From NCBI RefSeq assembly GCF_002858745.1, contig NZ_PJRO01000002.1:124001-188000 (forward strand): DNA of 64,000 nucleotides. Reading direction: 5' to 3'. The position numbers and the translations under genes are program-made. Of this stretch, positions 17,767 to 26,059 are shown one piece after another. The stretch's first letter is position 1. Every line of letters starts with the position of its first letter. Under the pieces are notes generated by a model, which saw nothing but the letters and a program-made list of their open reading frames with translations, ran no database searches and was not told the origin of the DNA. Source of the DNA: Mesorhizobium loti. GTDB taxonomy: Bacteria > Pseudomonadota > Alphaproteobacteria > Rhizobiales > Rhizobiaceae.

Positions 17767-18639
17767 TCACACCCGATCGGTCGACTTGCGGCCGAACAGG
17801 CCTTGCGGCATGGCAAACAGTACCGCGAGGATGACGATGAAGGCGACGGCGTCCTTGTAGACCGAGCTGATATAGCCGGCCGTCAGCGCTTCGATCAGGC
17901 CGAGAAGCAAACCACCCGCCAGCGCGCCGGCCGGTACCCCCATTCCGCCCAGCATGGCGGCTGCAAACCCTTTTAGGGCATAGGCGACGCCGAGGTCGTA
18001 GCTGGTCAGCGTGATGGGTGTCATCAGCACGCCGGCGAGCGCGCCGATGGCGGCCGACAGCGCAAAGGACAGCGTCATCATGTGGTCGGTGTTGATGCCG
18101 ACCAGCCGGGCGGCGACGCGGTTGTTGGCGGTTGCGAGGATTGCCTTGCCAGTCAGCGTGCGGGTGAAGAAGACATAGAGCAGCGCAAAGACCAGTGCGG
18201 CGCCCGCGATGACCCACAGGCCCTGCGGCAGGATGGTGGCACCGCCGATGTTGATCGGCTCATCGCCGCTGATGGCCGGAAAGCGATGAAGTTGCTTGTC
18301 GAAGACCAGTTGCGCGCCGCCGCGCAGGAAGATCGAGGCGCCGATGGTGATGATGATCAGGCTGACCACGGGCGCGCCACGGGCACGCTCCACCGCCAGT
18401 TTGTTGAGCGCCACGCCGACAGCGGCAGCCGCCAGGATGGCCAGTGCCGCCGCGAGCGGTAGCGGCAGGCCCGCCTGCCAGGCGAAGAAGGTCACCATGC
18501 CGCCCAGCATGACGAACTCGCCCTGCGCGAAGTTCACCACATTGGAGGCGTTGTAGATGATGGTGAAACCCAGTGCGACGAGGGCGTAGACCGCACCCAC
18601 CGTCACGCCGGACAGCACAAATTGCAGCAGTTCCGTCAC
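17767..18639 (-). CDS. livH: Branched-chain amino acid ABC transporter permease LivH
   Basis: A 290-aa permease starting MTELLQFVLSGVTVGAVYAL, the typical LivH N-terminus, with the NFAQGEFVMLGG motif near residue 37 and the conserved ANNRVAARLVGIN loop near 193. It lies downstream of an intrinsic terminator that separates it from the binding-protein gene, so its expression depends on read-through or on a promoter in the 60-bp gap. Confidence 0.93.
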   Translation of the reverse strand: MTELLQFVLSGVTVGAVYALVALGFTIIYNASNVVNFAQGEFVMLGGMVTFFAWQAGLPLPLAAALAILAAAAVGVALNKLAVERARGAPVVSLIIITIGASIFLRGGAQLVFDKQLHRFPAISGDEPINIGGATILPQGLWVIAGAALVFALLYVFFTRTLTGKAILATANNRVAARLVGINTDHMMTLSFALSAAIGALAGVLMTPITLTSYDLGVAYALKGFAAAMLGGMGVPAGALAGGLLLGLIEALTAGYISSVYKDAVAFIVILAVLFAMPQGLFGRKSTDRV

Positions 18640-18660
18640 AGTGATCCCTTCCGCATGGCG

Positions 18661-18690
18661 AAGGTAAAAAGCCGCCGCACTGCGGCGGCT
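18661..18690 (-). terminator. Intrinsic terminator between the liv binding-protein gene and livH
   Basis: Read on the minus strand, AGCCGCCGCA is followed by one base and its exact complement TGCGGCGGCT, then a run of five T. It begins 9 bp after the stop of the binding-protein gene. The position suggests partial termination that keeps binding protein in excess over the membrane components. Confidence 0.8.
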
Positions 18691-18698
18691 ACGGGTGG

Positions 18699-19835
18699 CT
18701 ATTGGGCAAGTGCCCAGTTGCCGTCCTTGATCTCCAGCATGCGGAAGGCGGTGAGATCGAGACCGAGGTGATCGGTCGGCGACATGTTCACGATACCGGT
18801 CACGCCGACATAACCCTTGGTCTGCTCGATCGCGTCGCGGATCGCCTTTGGCTCTGCCTTGCCGGCCCGGCCGATGGCGTCGACCAGCAACCGCAGCCCG
18901 TCATGCGCATAGCCGCCGAAGGTCGAGGCGGGCGAACCGTTTTTGTCCTCATAGGCCTTCTTGTAGGCGTTCACCACGCCGTATTGCGGGTCGTCCTGCT
19001 TGAGCAGATTGGCCACCAGGATGGCGGTGCCGGGCAGTTTCACACCGTTGGATGCTGGCCCAGCGAGCTCGATGAAGGCTTTGGACGCGACGCCATGCGA
19101 CTGGTAGAGCGGGGTCTTGATGCCGAGCTGTCCATAGTTGCGGGTGACGATCGCAGGCCCCTGTCCGAAGCCCGCGTTGAGAATGGCCTGCACGCCTTCC
19201 TTGCCGCGGATGTTGGTGAGCTGCGGTGTCATGTCCGCGTCGGTCGGGCCATAGGTCTCGTCGACCAGCACCTCGATGCCGTAGTCGCCGATGATCTGCA
19301 GGCACTGCTTGTGCATCGACGAGCCAAAACCGTCGGAGCCGGAGATCATGCCGATCCTGGTGATGCCGCTGGTCTTCATGTTCTCGAAGATCTTGGCGCA
19401 GGCCATGCGGTCGGTATGCGGTGTCTTGAAAGTCCAGGTCTGGACCGGGTCGACGATCTCGATGGCGCCGGCGAGCGAAATGAAGGGGATTTCGGCTTCA
19501 GCCACCACCTTCATGATCGACATGGTGGTTCCGGTGGTGGAACCGCCGACGATGGCGACGACTTCGTCGTCCTCGATCAGGCGTGTGGCGAAGGTGCGTG
19601 CCTTGTTGGGGTCGCCGGCATCGTCATAGGCGATCAGTTTGATCTTCTCGCCAAGCACGCCGCCGGCGGCGTTGATTTCTTCCACCAGCATGCGCAGGGT
19701 CTTGGCTTCGGGATCACCCAGCGAAGAGGCTGGTCCCGTTTCCGAGACGGTTGCACCGATCTTGATTTCGGCAAGCGCCGGCGCTGCCGTGCCGAGCAGA
19801 AGTGCCACGGCAGCAGTCCTCAAGGCAAAACTCAT
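18699..19835 (-). CDS. Branched-chain amino acid ABC transporter substrate-binding protein (LivK-like)
   Basis: A 378-aa exported binding protein. The signal peptide MSFALRTAAVALLLGTAAPALA is followed by EIKIGATVSETGPASSLG, the standard first strand of type I periplasmic Leu/Ile/Val-binding proteins. The ATG at 19835 is preceded by GGAGGAAAG. First gene of the liv operon; the ligand may be a branched-chain amino acid or another small amide or aromatic acid, because the family is broad. Confidence 0.9.
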   Translation of the reverse strand: MSFALRTAAVALLLGTAAPALAEIKIGATVSETGPASSLGDPEAKTLRMLVEEINAAGGVLGEKIKLIAYDDAGDPNKARTFATRLIEDDEVVAIVGGSTTGTTMSIMKVVAEAEIPFISLAGAIEIVDPVQTWTFKTPHTDRMACAKIFENMKTSGITRIGMISGSDGFGSSMHKQCLQIIGDYGIEVLVDETYGPTDADMTPQLTNIRGKEGVQAILNAGFGQGPAIVTRNYGQLGIKTPLYQSHGVASKAFIELAGPASNGVKLPGTAILVANLLKQDDPQYGVVNAYKKAYEDKNGSPASTFGGYAHDGLRLLVDAIGRAGKAEPKAIRDAIEQTKGYVGVTGIVNMSPTDHLGLDLTAFRMLEIKDGNWALAQ

Positions 19836-19922
19836 AGCTTTCCTCCCAGATTTTGAGCCAACCCGCACCGCATCGCAACGGCCGGAAATTATCTCGTTCC
19901 TCTTTTTTTGTTATATTGTTGA

Positions 19923-19934
19923 CCGACCGGTCGG
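19923..19934. promoter_or_regulatory. 12-bp palindrome upstream of the liv operon (TetR-type operator)
   Basis: CCGACCGGTCGG is a perfect palindrome, extended imperfectly on both sides, about 90 bp before the livK-like start. This ACCGACCGGT-type sequence is characteristic of TetR-family operators. No TetR gene lies in the window, so the regulator would act from elsewhere. Confidence 0.5.
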
Positions 19935-19944
19935 ATTATGCAAG

Positions 19945-19982
19945 CTCTTTCGAACAAAGGAACGATCCTATGTTCGAAAGAG
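19945..19982. repeat. Inverted repeat with 11-bp arms between the MarR gene and livK
   Basis: CTCTTTCGAAC at 19945-19955 is repeated inverted as GTTCGAAAGAG at 19972-19982, with a 16-bp spacer. It lies just downstream of the MarR gene on the minus strand. There is no T-run, so it is not a classical terminator. It could be a further operator or a stabilising 3' hairpin. Confidence 0.55.
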
Positions 19983-20005
19983 GGAGCAACTGACGGATTT
20001 CACCG

Positions 20006-20452
20006 TCAGCTGGCGTCGTCTCCGGTGAGCGCCTTGCGCAGCCCCTGGATGCGCTGGTTGAGAGAGATGATCTCGTCCACGGTCATGCCGGAACGCTGCA
20101 ACAGCGTCTCGGTCAGGCACGCCGTCTTCGAGCGCATGCCCATCCCCGCATCAGTCAGGTGAACGCCGACCTGTCTTTCGTCAATCGTGCTGCGTTGACG
20201 CGTTACCAGCCCTGCATGTTCGAGGCGCTTGACGAGTGGCGTGATGGTGCTGGGCTCGAGCGCCAGCCGATCAGCGATCGCTGTGATGGTCTGACCATTA
20301 CCTTCCCAGAGTACGCTGAGAACCAGGTACTGCGGATAGGTGATGCCGAGGCCGTCGAGGAGCGGCTTGTAGACGCGATTGATCGCGATGCTCGTCCCAT
20401 AGAGCGAAAAGCAAAGCTGACTGTCCAGCGGGATGGGTTTCGGTTCAGGCAT
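20006..20452 (-). CDS. MarR-family regulator, OhrR-like
   Basis: A 148-aa winged-helix regulator. The N-terminal LDSQLCFSLYGTS segment with Cys14, followed by YKPLLDGLGITYPQYLVL, is the signature of OhrR-type peroxide-sensing MarR proteins. The recognition helix is near EPSTITPLVKRLE (residues 67-79). A second cysteine near 115 (KTACLTE) could form the disulfide used by two-Cys OhrR proteins. It is divergent from an exported alpha/beta hydrolase rather than an ohr gene. The shared intergenic region holds repeated TTATCGCGATAA sites. The signal could be an oxidant or a different ligand. Confidence 0.88.
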   Translation of the reverse strand: MPEPKPIPLDSQLCFSLYGTSIAINRVYKPLLDGLGITYPQYLVLSVLWEGNGQTITAIADRLALEPSTITPLVKRLEHAGLVTRQRSTIDERQVGVHLTDAGMGMRSKTACLTETLLQRSGMTVDEIISLNQRIQGLRKALTGDDAS

Positions 20453-20500
20453 TGATGGATCTCCGTCGATGGTGTCGGATGACGTATATCACAAAAATCA

Positions 20501-20580
20501 TTATCGCGATAAAAAATATCTGGACAGCCATTTGGGTTGATGCTATCAAATGATTATCGCGATAAAGATTATCGCGAGAC
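20501..20580. promoter_or_regulatory. Three operator-like sites TTATCGCGATAA between MarR and hydrolase genes
   Basis: Perfect 12-bp palindromes TTATCGCGATAA occur at 20501-20512 and 20554-20565, and a third copy with an altered right end (TTATCGCGAGAC) at 20569-20580. Two sites lie close together before the hydrolase ribosome site and one lies nearer the regulator. This is the expected layout for a MarR dimer controlling both divergent genes. It differs from the AT-rich site described for classical OhrR. Confidence 0.72.
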
Positions 20581-20602
20581 TCAAACCAAAGGGAGAATTT
20601 CA

Positions 20603-21385
20603 ATGTCCATCGCAACCAACGTCTTCGCCGCCGCAGCCACGCTGGCCGCTGCAGCCGGCTCCGTTCAGGCAGCCAACGCTCAGTCTGCTCCTGTAAAGTC
20701 GATCGTCCTCGTCCATGGCGGCTTCGTCGACGGTTCAGGCTGGCAAGGTGTCTACGACATCCTGAAGAAGGATGGCTACAAGGTCAGCATCGTCCAGAAC
20801 CCGACGACATCGCTTGCAGACGACGTCGCTGTCACCAAACGCACGATTGCCGCCGCTGAAGGCGATGTCATCCTGGTCGGCCATTCCTATGGCGGCGTGG
20901 TCATCACCGAAGCCGGTATCGACCCCAAAGTAGCCGGGCTGGTCTATGTCGCCGCCTTCGCGCCGGACAAGAGCGAGTCCGTCTCCTCGTTGATCGCCAA
21001 TCCTCCTGCCGGAGCGCCGGTTCCTCCGATCCTTCCGCCGCAGGACGGCTTCCTGTTTCTGGACAGGGAAAAGTTCGCTGCCTCGTTCGCAGCCGATGTG
21101 GAGCCCGAACTTGCTTCCTTCATGGCTGTCTCGCAGGTTCCCTGGGGTCTCGATGCACTGAACGGCGCGGTCACTGAACCGGCCTGGAAGGAAAAGCCGA
21201 GCTGGTACCTGGTCGCCACCGATGACAGGATGATCCCGCCGCCAGCGCAGCGTCAGATGGCCGGGCGTGCCGGTGCGACAACCATCGAACAGTCGGGCAG
21301 CCATGCCGTCTATGTTTCGCAGCCGCAGGCGGTTGCCACCATCATCGAGCAGGCTGCCAAGGGTGTGAATGCAAGGCGGAAGTGA
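20603..21385 (+). CDS. Exported alpha/beta hydrolase (copy 1)
   Basis: A 260-aa protein. The signal peptide (about residues 1-28, ending QAANAQS) precedes an alpha/beta hydrolase fold. The oxyanion region is VLVHGGFVDGSGW, the nucleophile elbow GHSYGG has its serine near residue 98, and the C-terminal histidine lies in QSGSHAVYVS. GGGAGA precedes the ATG at 20603. It is closely similar to the gene at 22581-23360 across its whole length. Substrate unknown; small esters or lactones are typical. Regulation by the divergent MarR protein is likely from the operator sites. Confidence 0.88.
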   Translation: MSIATNVFAAAATLAAAAGSVQAANAQSAPVKSIVLVHGGFVDGSGWQGVYDILKKDGYKVSIVQNPTTSLADDVAVTKRTIAAAEGDVILVGHSYGGVVITEAGIDPKVAGLVYVAAFAPDKSESVSSLIANPPAGAPVPPILPPQDGFLFLDREKFAASFAADVEPELASFMAVSQVPWGLDALNGAVTEPAWKEKPSWYLVATDDRMIPPPAQRQMAGRAGATTIEQSGSHAVYVSQPQAVATIIEQAAKGVNARRK

Positions 21386-21443
21386 TCTATGCCTCACCGG
21401 GTCGCGCCTCCACCCAGATGGAGGCGCCAATTCTCGAAACAAC

Positions 21444-21475
21444 AAAAGGCCGGTGTCGCAGACATCGGTCTTTTG
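21444..21475 (+). terminator. Intrinsic terminator after hydrolase copy 1
   Basis: AAAGGCCGGTGTC pairs with GACATCGGTCTTT (two G-U pairs) around the loop GCA, followed by TTG. A separate inverted repeat, GCGCCTCC and GGAGGCGC, lies about 20 bp upstream without a T-run. Confidence 0.7.
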
Positions 21476-21561
21476 TTCAGCTTAAGCCAATGTCTATAAG
21501 CTGCTGCTTGACAAGCCATAGCTTGTACAATCGTTGTTAGGTCGAAACGGACAGCTCGACC

Positions 21562-22482
21562 ATGGCCAGCACCGCCAAATCAGTGTCTATGCGCAATCCA
21601 GTCGCCATGGCGGTCGGGTTGCCAGATGCGCCGGTGCTCACCACACGGGCCGCACACGGCACGGGCATGCAATTTCTCGAGCTCAATTGCGAACGCCGCA
21701 ACACTGGCGTCACCGCAGCCGTGCGTGAAAATGCCTTTCTGTTCGCGCTGCAACTGGAAAAGGCCATCGATTTCGATCTCTACGCGGACGGCAAGTCGAT
21801 ACAACCTCGGGACTTCGATGCCGGTGCGGTCGCGATCTTCGACCTGCGTATGAACCTTGCCTCCGACCTGCGCGACCCATTCCACGCCGTGAATTTCTAC
21901 ATGCCCCACAAGGCGCTTCTGGCACTGGGAGACGAGGGCGATGTACCGAGGCACATTCAGGAGCTTCGGCACACCGTTGGCGGCGCCATTCGTGATCCGG
22001 TCGCCCGGGATTTGCTGTTGTCGATGCGTCCTGCGCTCGCCAGCCCGAAGGAGACATCCGAGCTGTTCGTCGATCATGTGGCGTTGGCACTCTCGATCCA
22101 TCTAGCCTGCAGATATGGAAACGTCGCGCAACTGCCGCGGCAATGGGGAGGCGGCCTGGCACCCTGGCAGGAGCGCCGGGCCAAGGACCTTATCGATGCC
22201 AATATCGGCTACGGCCTTACGTTGGAGGCGCTGGCCACTGCTTGCAATCTGTCGAAACGGCACCTCACGCGCGCTTTCCGTCAATCGACGGGCATGGCAC
22301 CTCATCAATGGTTACAACGGCGGCGGATAGACAGGGCAAAGCAGCTTCTCGCGCGGTCCGACATCTCGCTCAACGATATCAGTTTCGAATGCGGTTTCGC
22401 GGACCAGAGCCACTTCACCAAAACATTCGCGCGTGTTGTCGGTGTCACTCCAAGGAATTGGCGCCGCACGAAACTCGAATAG
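21562..22482 (+). CDS. AraC-family transcriptional regulator
   Basis: A 306-aa regulator. The N-terminal domain (about 1-190) is an AraC-type ligand/dimerisation region without a recognisable small-molecule signature. The C-terminal double HTH contains LTLEALATACNLSKRHLTRAF near residue 223 and the family signature ISLNDISFECGFADQSHFTKTF near 270. The ATG at 21562 has no strong ribosome site, so the true start could be slightly downstream. It sits between two paralogous hydrolase genes on the same strand and ends about 100 bp before the second, which it may activate. Confidence 0.87.
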   Translation: MASTAKSVSMRNPVAMAVGLPDAPVLTTRAAHGTGMQFLELNCERRNTGVTAAVRENAFLFALQLEKAIDFDLYADGKSIQPRDFDAGAVAIFDLRMNLASDLRDPFHAVNFYMPHKALLALGDEGDVPRHIQELRHTVGGAIRDPVARDLLLSMRPALASPKETSELFVDHVALALSIHLACRYGNVAQLPRQWGGGLAPWQERRAKDLIDANIGYGLTLEALATACNLSKRHLTRAFRQSTGMAPHQWLQRRRIDRAKQLLARSDISLNDISFECGFADQSHFTKTFARVVGVTPRNWRRTKLE

Positions 22483-22580
22483 TTTTGGCCTGATCGTTCC
22501 AGCTTTGGCCGTTTCGTACAGGATCGGACGGTCGTGTTTTTCTAGCATCCCGACGTCAAGGTTCTGAAAGGAGAACTCAG

Positions 22581-23360
22581 ATGTCGAGTTTATTCACTTT
22601 GCTTGCTGCCGCCTCGGTTGCCGCCATAGGCGTTAGCGCAATCCCCAACAAGGCCCACGCTGCTGACGCAAAATCCGTCGTGCTCGTGCATGGCGGCTTC
22701 GTCGATGGTTCCGGATGGCAGGGCGTCTACGATATCCTGAAGAAGGATGGCTATGACGTCACGATCGTCCAGAATCCTACGACCTCACTCGCTGACGATG
22801 TCGCCGTCACCAGACGCGCCATTGCCGCCGCGCAAGGCAGTGTGGTGTTGGTCGGGCACTCCTACGGCGGCGTCGTCGTGTCGGAGGCAGGCACCGATCC
22901 CAAGGTGGCGGCGGTCGTCTACATTGCTGCCTTCGCTCCCGACGCAGGCGAGTCGGTATCAAGCCTGATAGCCAACCCGGCACCGGGCGCGCCTGTGCCT
23001 CCGATCCTGCCGCCGGTCGACGGTTTCCTGTTCCTGGACAATGCGAAATTTGCCAAGTCGTTTGCCGCCGACGTTTCGCCGGCGCTTGCAGCCTTCATGG
23101 CGCACTCACAGGTTCCATGGGGCGTCGCCGCGCTGGACGGAAAGGTCACCGCGCCCGCATGGAAGGCAAAACCCTCTTGGTATCTTGTCGCGACGGAGGA
23201 CAAGATGATCCCGCCAGAGGCGCAGCGTCAGATGGCCGGGCGCGCCGGCGCGACGGTGACGGAAGCCAAGGGCAGCCATGCCATCTATGTCTCGAAGCCG
23301 AAGGCAGTGGCCAATCTCATCGAGAAGGCCGCGAAGGGCGTCAAGACGGCCGCGCAGTGA
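22581..23360 (+). CDS. Exported alpha/beta hydrolase (copy 2)
   Basis: A 259-aa paralogue of the protein at 20603-21385, with its own signal peptide (ending NKAHA). The hydrolase core is nearly identical: VLVHGGFVDGSGW, the GHSYGG nucleophile elbow and the C-terminal KGSHAIYVS. AAAGGAG lies 9 bp before the ATG. The signal peptides differ more than the catalytic parts, as expected after an older tandem duplication. A strong hairpin follows the stop codon. Confidence 0.88.
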   Translation: MSSLFTLLAAASVAAIGVSAIPNKAHAADAKSVVLVHGGFVDGSGWQGVYDILKKDGYDVTIVQNPTTSLADDVAVTRRAIAAAQGSVVLVGHSYGGVVVSEAGTDPKVAAVVYIAAFAPDAGESVSSLIANPAPGAPVPPILPPVDGFLFLDNAKFAKSFAADVSPALAAFMAHSQVPWGVAALDGKVTAPAWKAKPSWYLVATEDKMIPPEAQRQMAGRAGATVTEAKGSHAIYVSKPKAVANLIEKAAKGVKTAAQ

Positions 23361-23379
23361 TCCTGCCTCCGAGGCGATC

Positions 23380-23411
23380 GGGGAGGCGGACGGTTGCACC
23401 GTCCGCCTCCC
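23380..23411 (+). terminator. Strong hairpin after hydrolase copy 2
   Basis: GGGAGGCGGACGG and its exact complement flank the 5-base loop TTGCA, beginning 20 bp after the stop. No T-run follows, so it may be a 3'-end stabilising hairpin or a factor-assisted terminator. Confidence 0.55.
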
Positions 23412-23465
23412 AAGCCGGCATTCTTGACGGTTTCATCGTGAGGTCAGCTTGATCGGCTCAAGGTT

Positions 23466-23522
23466 TCCAGCCTTCTCGCTGGGGGCGTTGGCGCAGATCT
23501 ATCGGCGGAGTGACCACGTCTG
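23466..23522 (+). pseudogene. Remnant of a RibD-C/DHFR-like C-terminus
   Basis: Translated in the phase starting at 23466, this short stretch reads AFSLGALAQIYRRSDHV then stop. It matches the last residues (AFPLGSVAQIYRPA) of the complete gene at 6289-6879, also at the DNA level around GGCGCAGATCTA. No start or upstream domain remains. Probably a decayed fragment of a paralogue; it could alternatively be a short recombination scar. Confidence 0.45.
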
Positions 23523-23536
23523 ATCGGGCTTGGTGC

Positions 23537-23632
23537 CCGTTTCCGGTTTTTCGGAACGCGGAAACGCTCTAACTCTTTGTTTTTACGCAACTCCAGACGG
23601 AAAACCGCACGCACTTTTCCTGGAATTGCTCA
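23537..23632 (+). repeat. Dispersed repeat, copy 1 (about 95 bp)
   Basis: Contains the conserved core GAAACGCTCTAACTCTTTGT followed by TTTTACGCAA and, at the far end, CTTTTCCTGGAATTGCTC. Further copies lie at 31301-31397 and 34081-34177. The GGAATTGCTC end overlaps the stop codon of the gguC gene, which is read on the opposite strand. Confidence 0.85.
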
Positions 23633-24622
23633 AAGCGCCTTCACCGCCACGGCCTCCGGCTGCTCGATCTCGAGCGGATTGCGCAGCGGCAGGCCGAATT
23701 CCGGCGCTTCGATCTCGAACACGTCGCTGTCCTCGGTACGGATGCCGTCCGCGAAGGACAGCGTCGCGGTGCCGAACATGTGCACATGCACGTCGCCTGG
23801 CCGGCGAAAAAGCGCATATTTGAAATGGTGGTGTTCGAGGTTGGCGATCGAATGCGACATGTTGGTTTCGCCCGACAGGAACGGCTTCTGCCACAGCGTC
23901 TCGCCGCCGCGCAGGATGCGCGAGGTGCCACGAATGTCGGTGGGCAGGTCGCCGATCAGGATCTCCGGGCCGAAGGATGCGTTCCTCAGTTTCGAATGGG
24001 CGAGATAGAGATAGTTGACCCGCTCGGTGACGTGGTCGGAGAATTCGTTCGACAGCGCGAAGCCGACGCGGAACGGCATGCCATCGTCGCCGATCACATA
24101 GATGCCGGCAATCTCGGGCTCCTCACCGGCATCTTCGGCAAAGGCCGGTGAAAGCAGGGGGGCGCCCGGCGCCACCGCCATCGTGCCGTTGCCTTTGTAG
24201 AACCATTCCGGCTGTACACCCGCCGTGCCAGTCGCCGGCTTGCCGGCTTCCAGGCCCATGCGGAACATCTTCATGGAATCGGTCAGTTGCTCTTCGCCTT
24301 CGGCATTCAGCTTCTTGTGCATGGCATCGCGCGTCGCCGCGGAGCCGAGATGGGTGAGGCCGGTGCCGGTGAGATGCAGATGCGCCGGGTCGGGATGGTT
24401 GATCGGCGACAGCAGCCGCCCCTTGCGATAGAGCGCTTCGAGATCGACCGTGTCGGCAAACCCCTTCTTCTCGATCAGCGCCTCCAGTCCGGTGCCGGTG
24501 CGTACCGCTTCCGTCGCCAGCGAATAGACGCTGCGCGCGCCTGTGACCACGCGGGCCTTGCCGCCGTTGCGGGCGACAACGCGGATGGCGTCGCTTTCGT
24601 CGAGGTATTGGGAGATCAGCAT
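23630..24622 (-). CDS. gguC: GguC-like protein of the AraD1/FAH-like family
   Basis: A 330-aa protein beginning MLISQYLDESDAIRVVARNG. It matches the GguC/AraD1 group encoded downstream of gguAB in Agrobacterium and other rhizobia, which share a fumarylacetoacetase-like C-terminal half and are thought to act on sugar acids. The start at 24622 is preferred over 24667, which adds a cysteine-containing tail without family match. The stop codon TGA lies within the end of a dispersed repeat. The exact reaction is not settled from sequence. Confidence 0.85.
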   Translation of the reverse strand: MLISQYLDESDAIRVVARNGGKARVVTGARSVYSLATEAVRTGTGLEALIEKKGFADTVDLEALYRKGRLLSPINHPDPAHLHLTGTGLTHLGSAATRDAMHKKLNAEGEEQLTDSMKMFRMGLEAGKPATGTAGVQPEWFYKGNGTMAVAPGAPLLSPAFAEDAGEEPEIAGIYVIGDDGMPFRVGFALSNEFSDHVTERVNYLYLAHSKLRNASFGPEILIGDLPTDIRGTSRILRGGETLWQKPFLSGETNMSHSIANLEHHHFKYALFRRPGDVHVHMFGTATLSFADGIRTEDSDVFEIEAPEFGLPLRNPLEIEQPEAVAVKAL

Positions 24623-24799
24623 GATGGCCTCTTTCTGCCTTGAAACCCGGCAAAGTTCTTCATGCACGGCCCGGCTGGCGGTCCGCGTTCAAATCGTCCG
24701 TTCGGATGTTGCCCGCGGGGCTTGGCTGCCCCGAAAGTGCGGCCGGTTCCCGTTTCCGGCCCGCGAGCTGTCCTGCCTTCCCGGCTTCGACCGGTGTTG

Positions 24800-26059
24800 T
24801 CAGGCCTTCTTCTTGTTGTAGAGATCGAAGGCGACAGCGCCGAGCAACACCAGGCCCTTGATGACCTGCTGCCAGTCGATGTTGATGCCCATGATGCCCA
24901 TGCCATTGTTCATGACGCCCATGATGAAGGCGCCGATGACGGCGCCGGCAACCTCGCCGACGCCACCCATGGCTGAGGCGCCGCCAACGAACACCGCCGC
25001 GATCACGTCGAGCTCCATGCCGGCGCCCGCCTTCGGCGTCGCCTGGTTGAGGCGCGCGGCATAGATCAGGCCGGCGAGTGCCGCCAGCATGCCCATGATG
25101 ACGAAGACGTAGAAGGTGAGCCGTTCGGTCTTGATGCCGGAAAGGGCGGCGGCCTTGATGTTGCCGCCCATGGCGAAGATGCGTCGGCCAAAGGTCATGC
25201 GCTTGGTGATGAACACGAACAGCGCCGTCAGGATACCCATCACGATCAGCACGTTGGGCAGGCCCCGGTAGGACGCGAACTTGTACATCAGGAACATGAT
25301 GATGGCGGCCATGATGGCGTTCTTGATGGCAAACAGGCCGAAGGGCTCGGTTTCGTGGCCATGGCTTTCCTGAGCGCGCCGGGAGCGTGTGGCGGCGTAG
25401 AACATCCCCAGCACGATCAGTACGCCGATCAGCATGGTGGTCGAATGCAGTACGATGCCGGTGTTCGGGATCGCGGTTCCCGAGGCGTTGAGCGCCGGCG
25501 CCACGATGGTCCAGCGGCCGATGACGTCGGGGATGAAGCCGGCCGACAGCATCTGGAACTCAGTCGGGAAGGGGCCGACAGAGCGGCCGCCGAGCAGCGC
25601 CAGCAGCAGCCCCTTGAAGACCAACATGCCGGCCAGTGTCACGATGAAGGAAGGAATCTTCATATAGGCGATGAAATAACCTTGTGCCCCACCGATGACG
25701 CCGCCGACTGCGATGCAGACAATCGCGGCAAGCAAAGGGTTCAGCCCGTAATCCACCATCAGCACCGCCGCCACCGCGCCGACGAAACCGGCAACGGAAC
25801 CGACCGAAAGGTCGATGTGGCCGGCAACGATTACCAGCAGCATGCCGAGCGCCATCACGATGATGTAGGAGTTCTGCAGCACCACATTGGTGAGGTTGAC
25901 GGGCAGGAACAGGATGCCGCTCGTCATCACCTGGAAGAACACCATGATGATGAGCAGAGCCAGAACTAGCCCGTATTGGCGCAGGTTCTCCTTCAACGCG
26001 TCGCGCATGGATTGCCTGGCAGGAGCCGCCTCGGTGGGCGCCGCGGTTTCCGTTGTCAT
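24800..26059 (-). CDS. gguB: Sugar ABC transporter permease GguB
   Basis: A 419-aa permease of the CUT2 (ribose/xylose) type with about ten to twelve hydrophobic segments. The conserved [17 protein letters not shown] region lies near residue 80 and [15 protein letters not shown] near 350. It starts at an ATGA overlap with the gguA stop. About 175 bp separate it from gguC. Works with GguA and the ChvE-like binding protein in aldose uptake. Confidence 0.9.
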   Translation of the reverse strand: MTTETAAPTEAAPARQSMRDALKENLRQYGLVLALLIIMVFFQVMTSGILFLPVNLTNVVLQNSYIIVMALGMLLVIVAGHIDLSVGSVAGFVGAVAAVLMVDYGLNPLLAAIVCIAVGGVIGGAQGYFIAYMKIPSFIVTLAGMLVFKGLLLALLGGRSVGPFPTEFQMLSAGFIPDVIGRWTIVAPALNASGTAIPNTGIVLHSTTMLIGVLIVLGMFYAATRSRRAQESHGHETEPFGLFAIKNAIMAAIIMFLMYKFASYRGLPNVLIVMGILTALFVFITKRMTFGRRIFAMGGNIKAAALSGIKTERLTFYVFVIMGMLAALAGLIYAARLNQATPKAGAGMELDVIAAVFVGGASAMGGVGEVAGAVIGAFIMGVMNNGMGIMGINIDWQQVIKGLVLLGAVAFDLYNKKKA

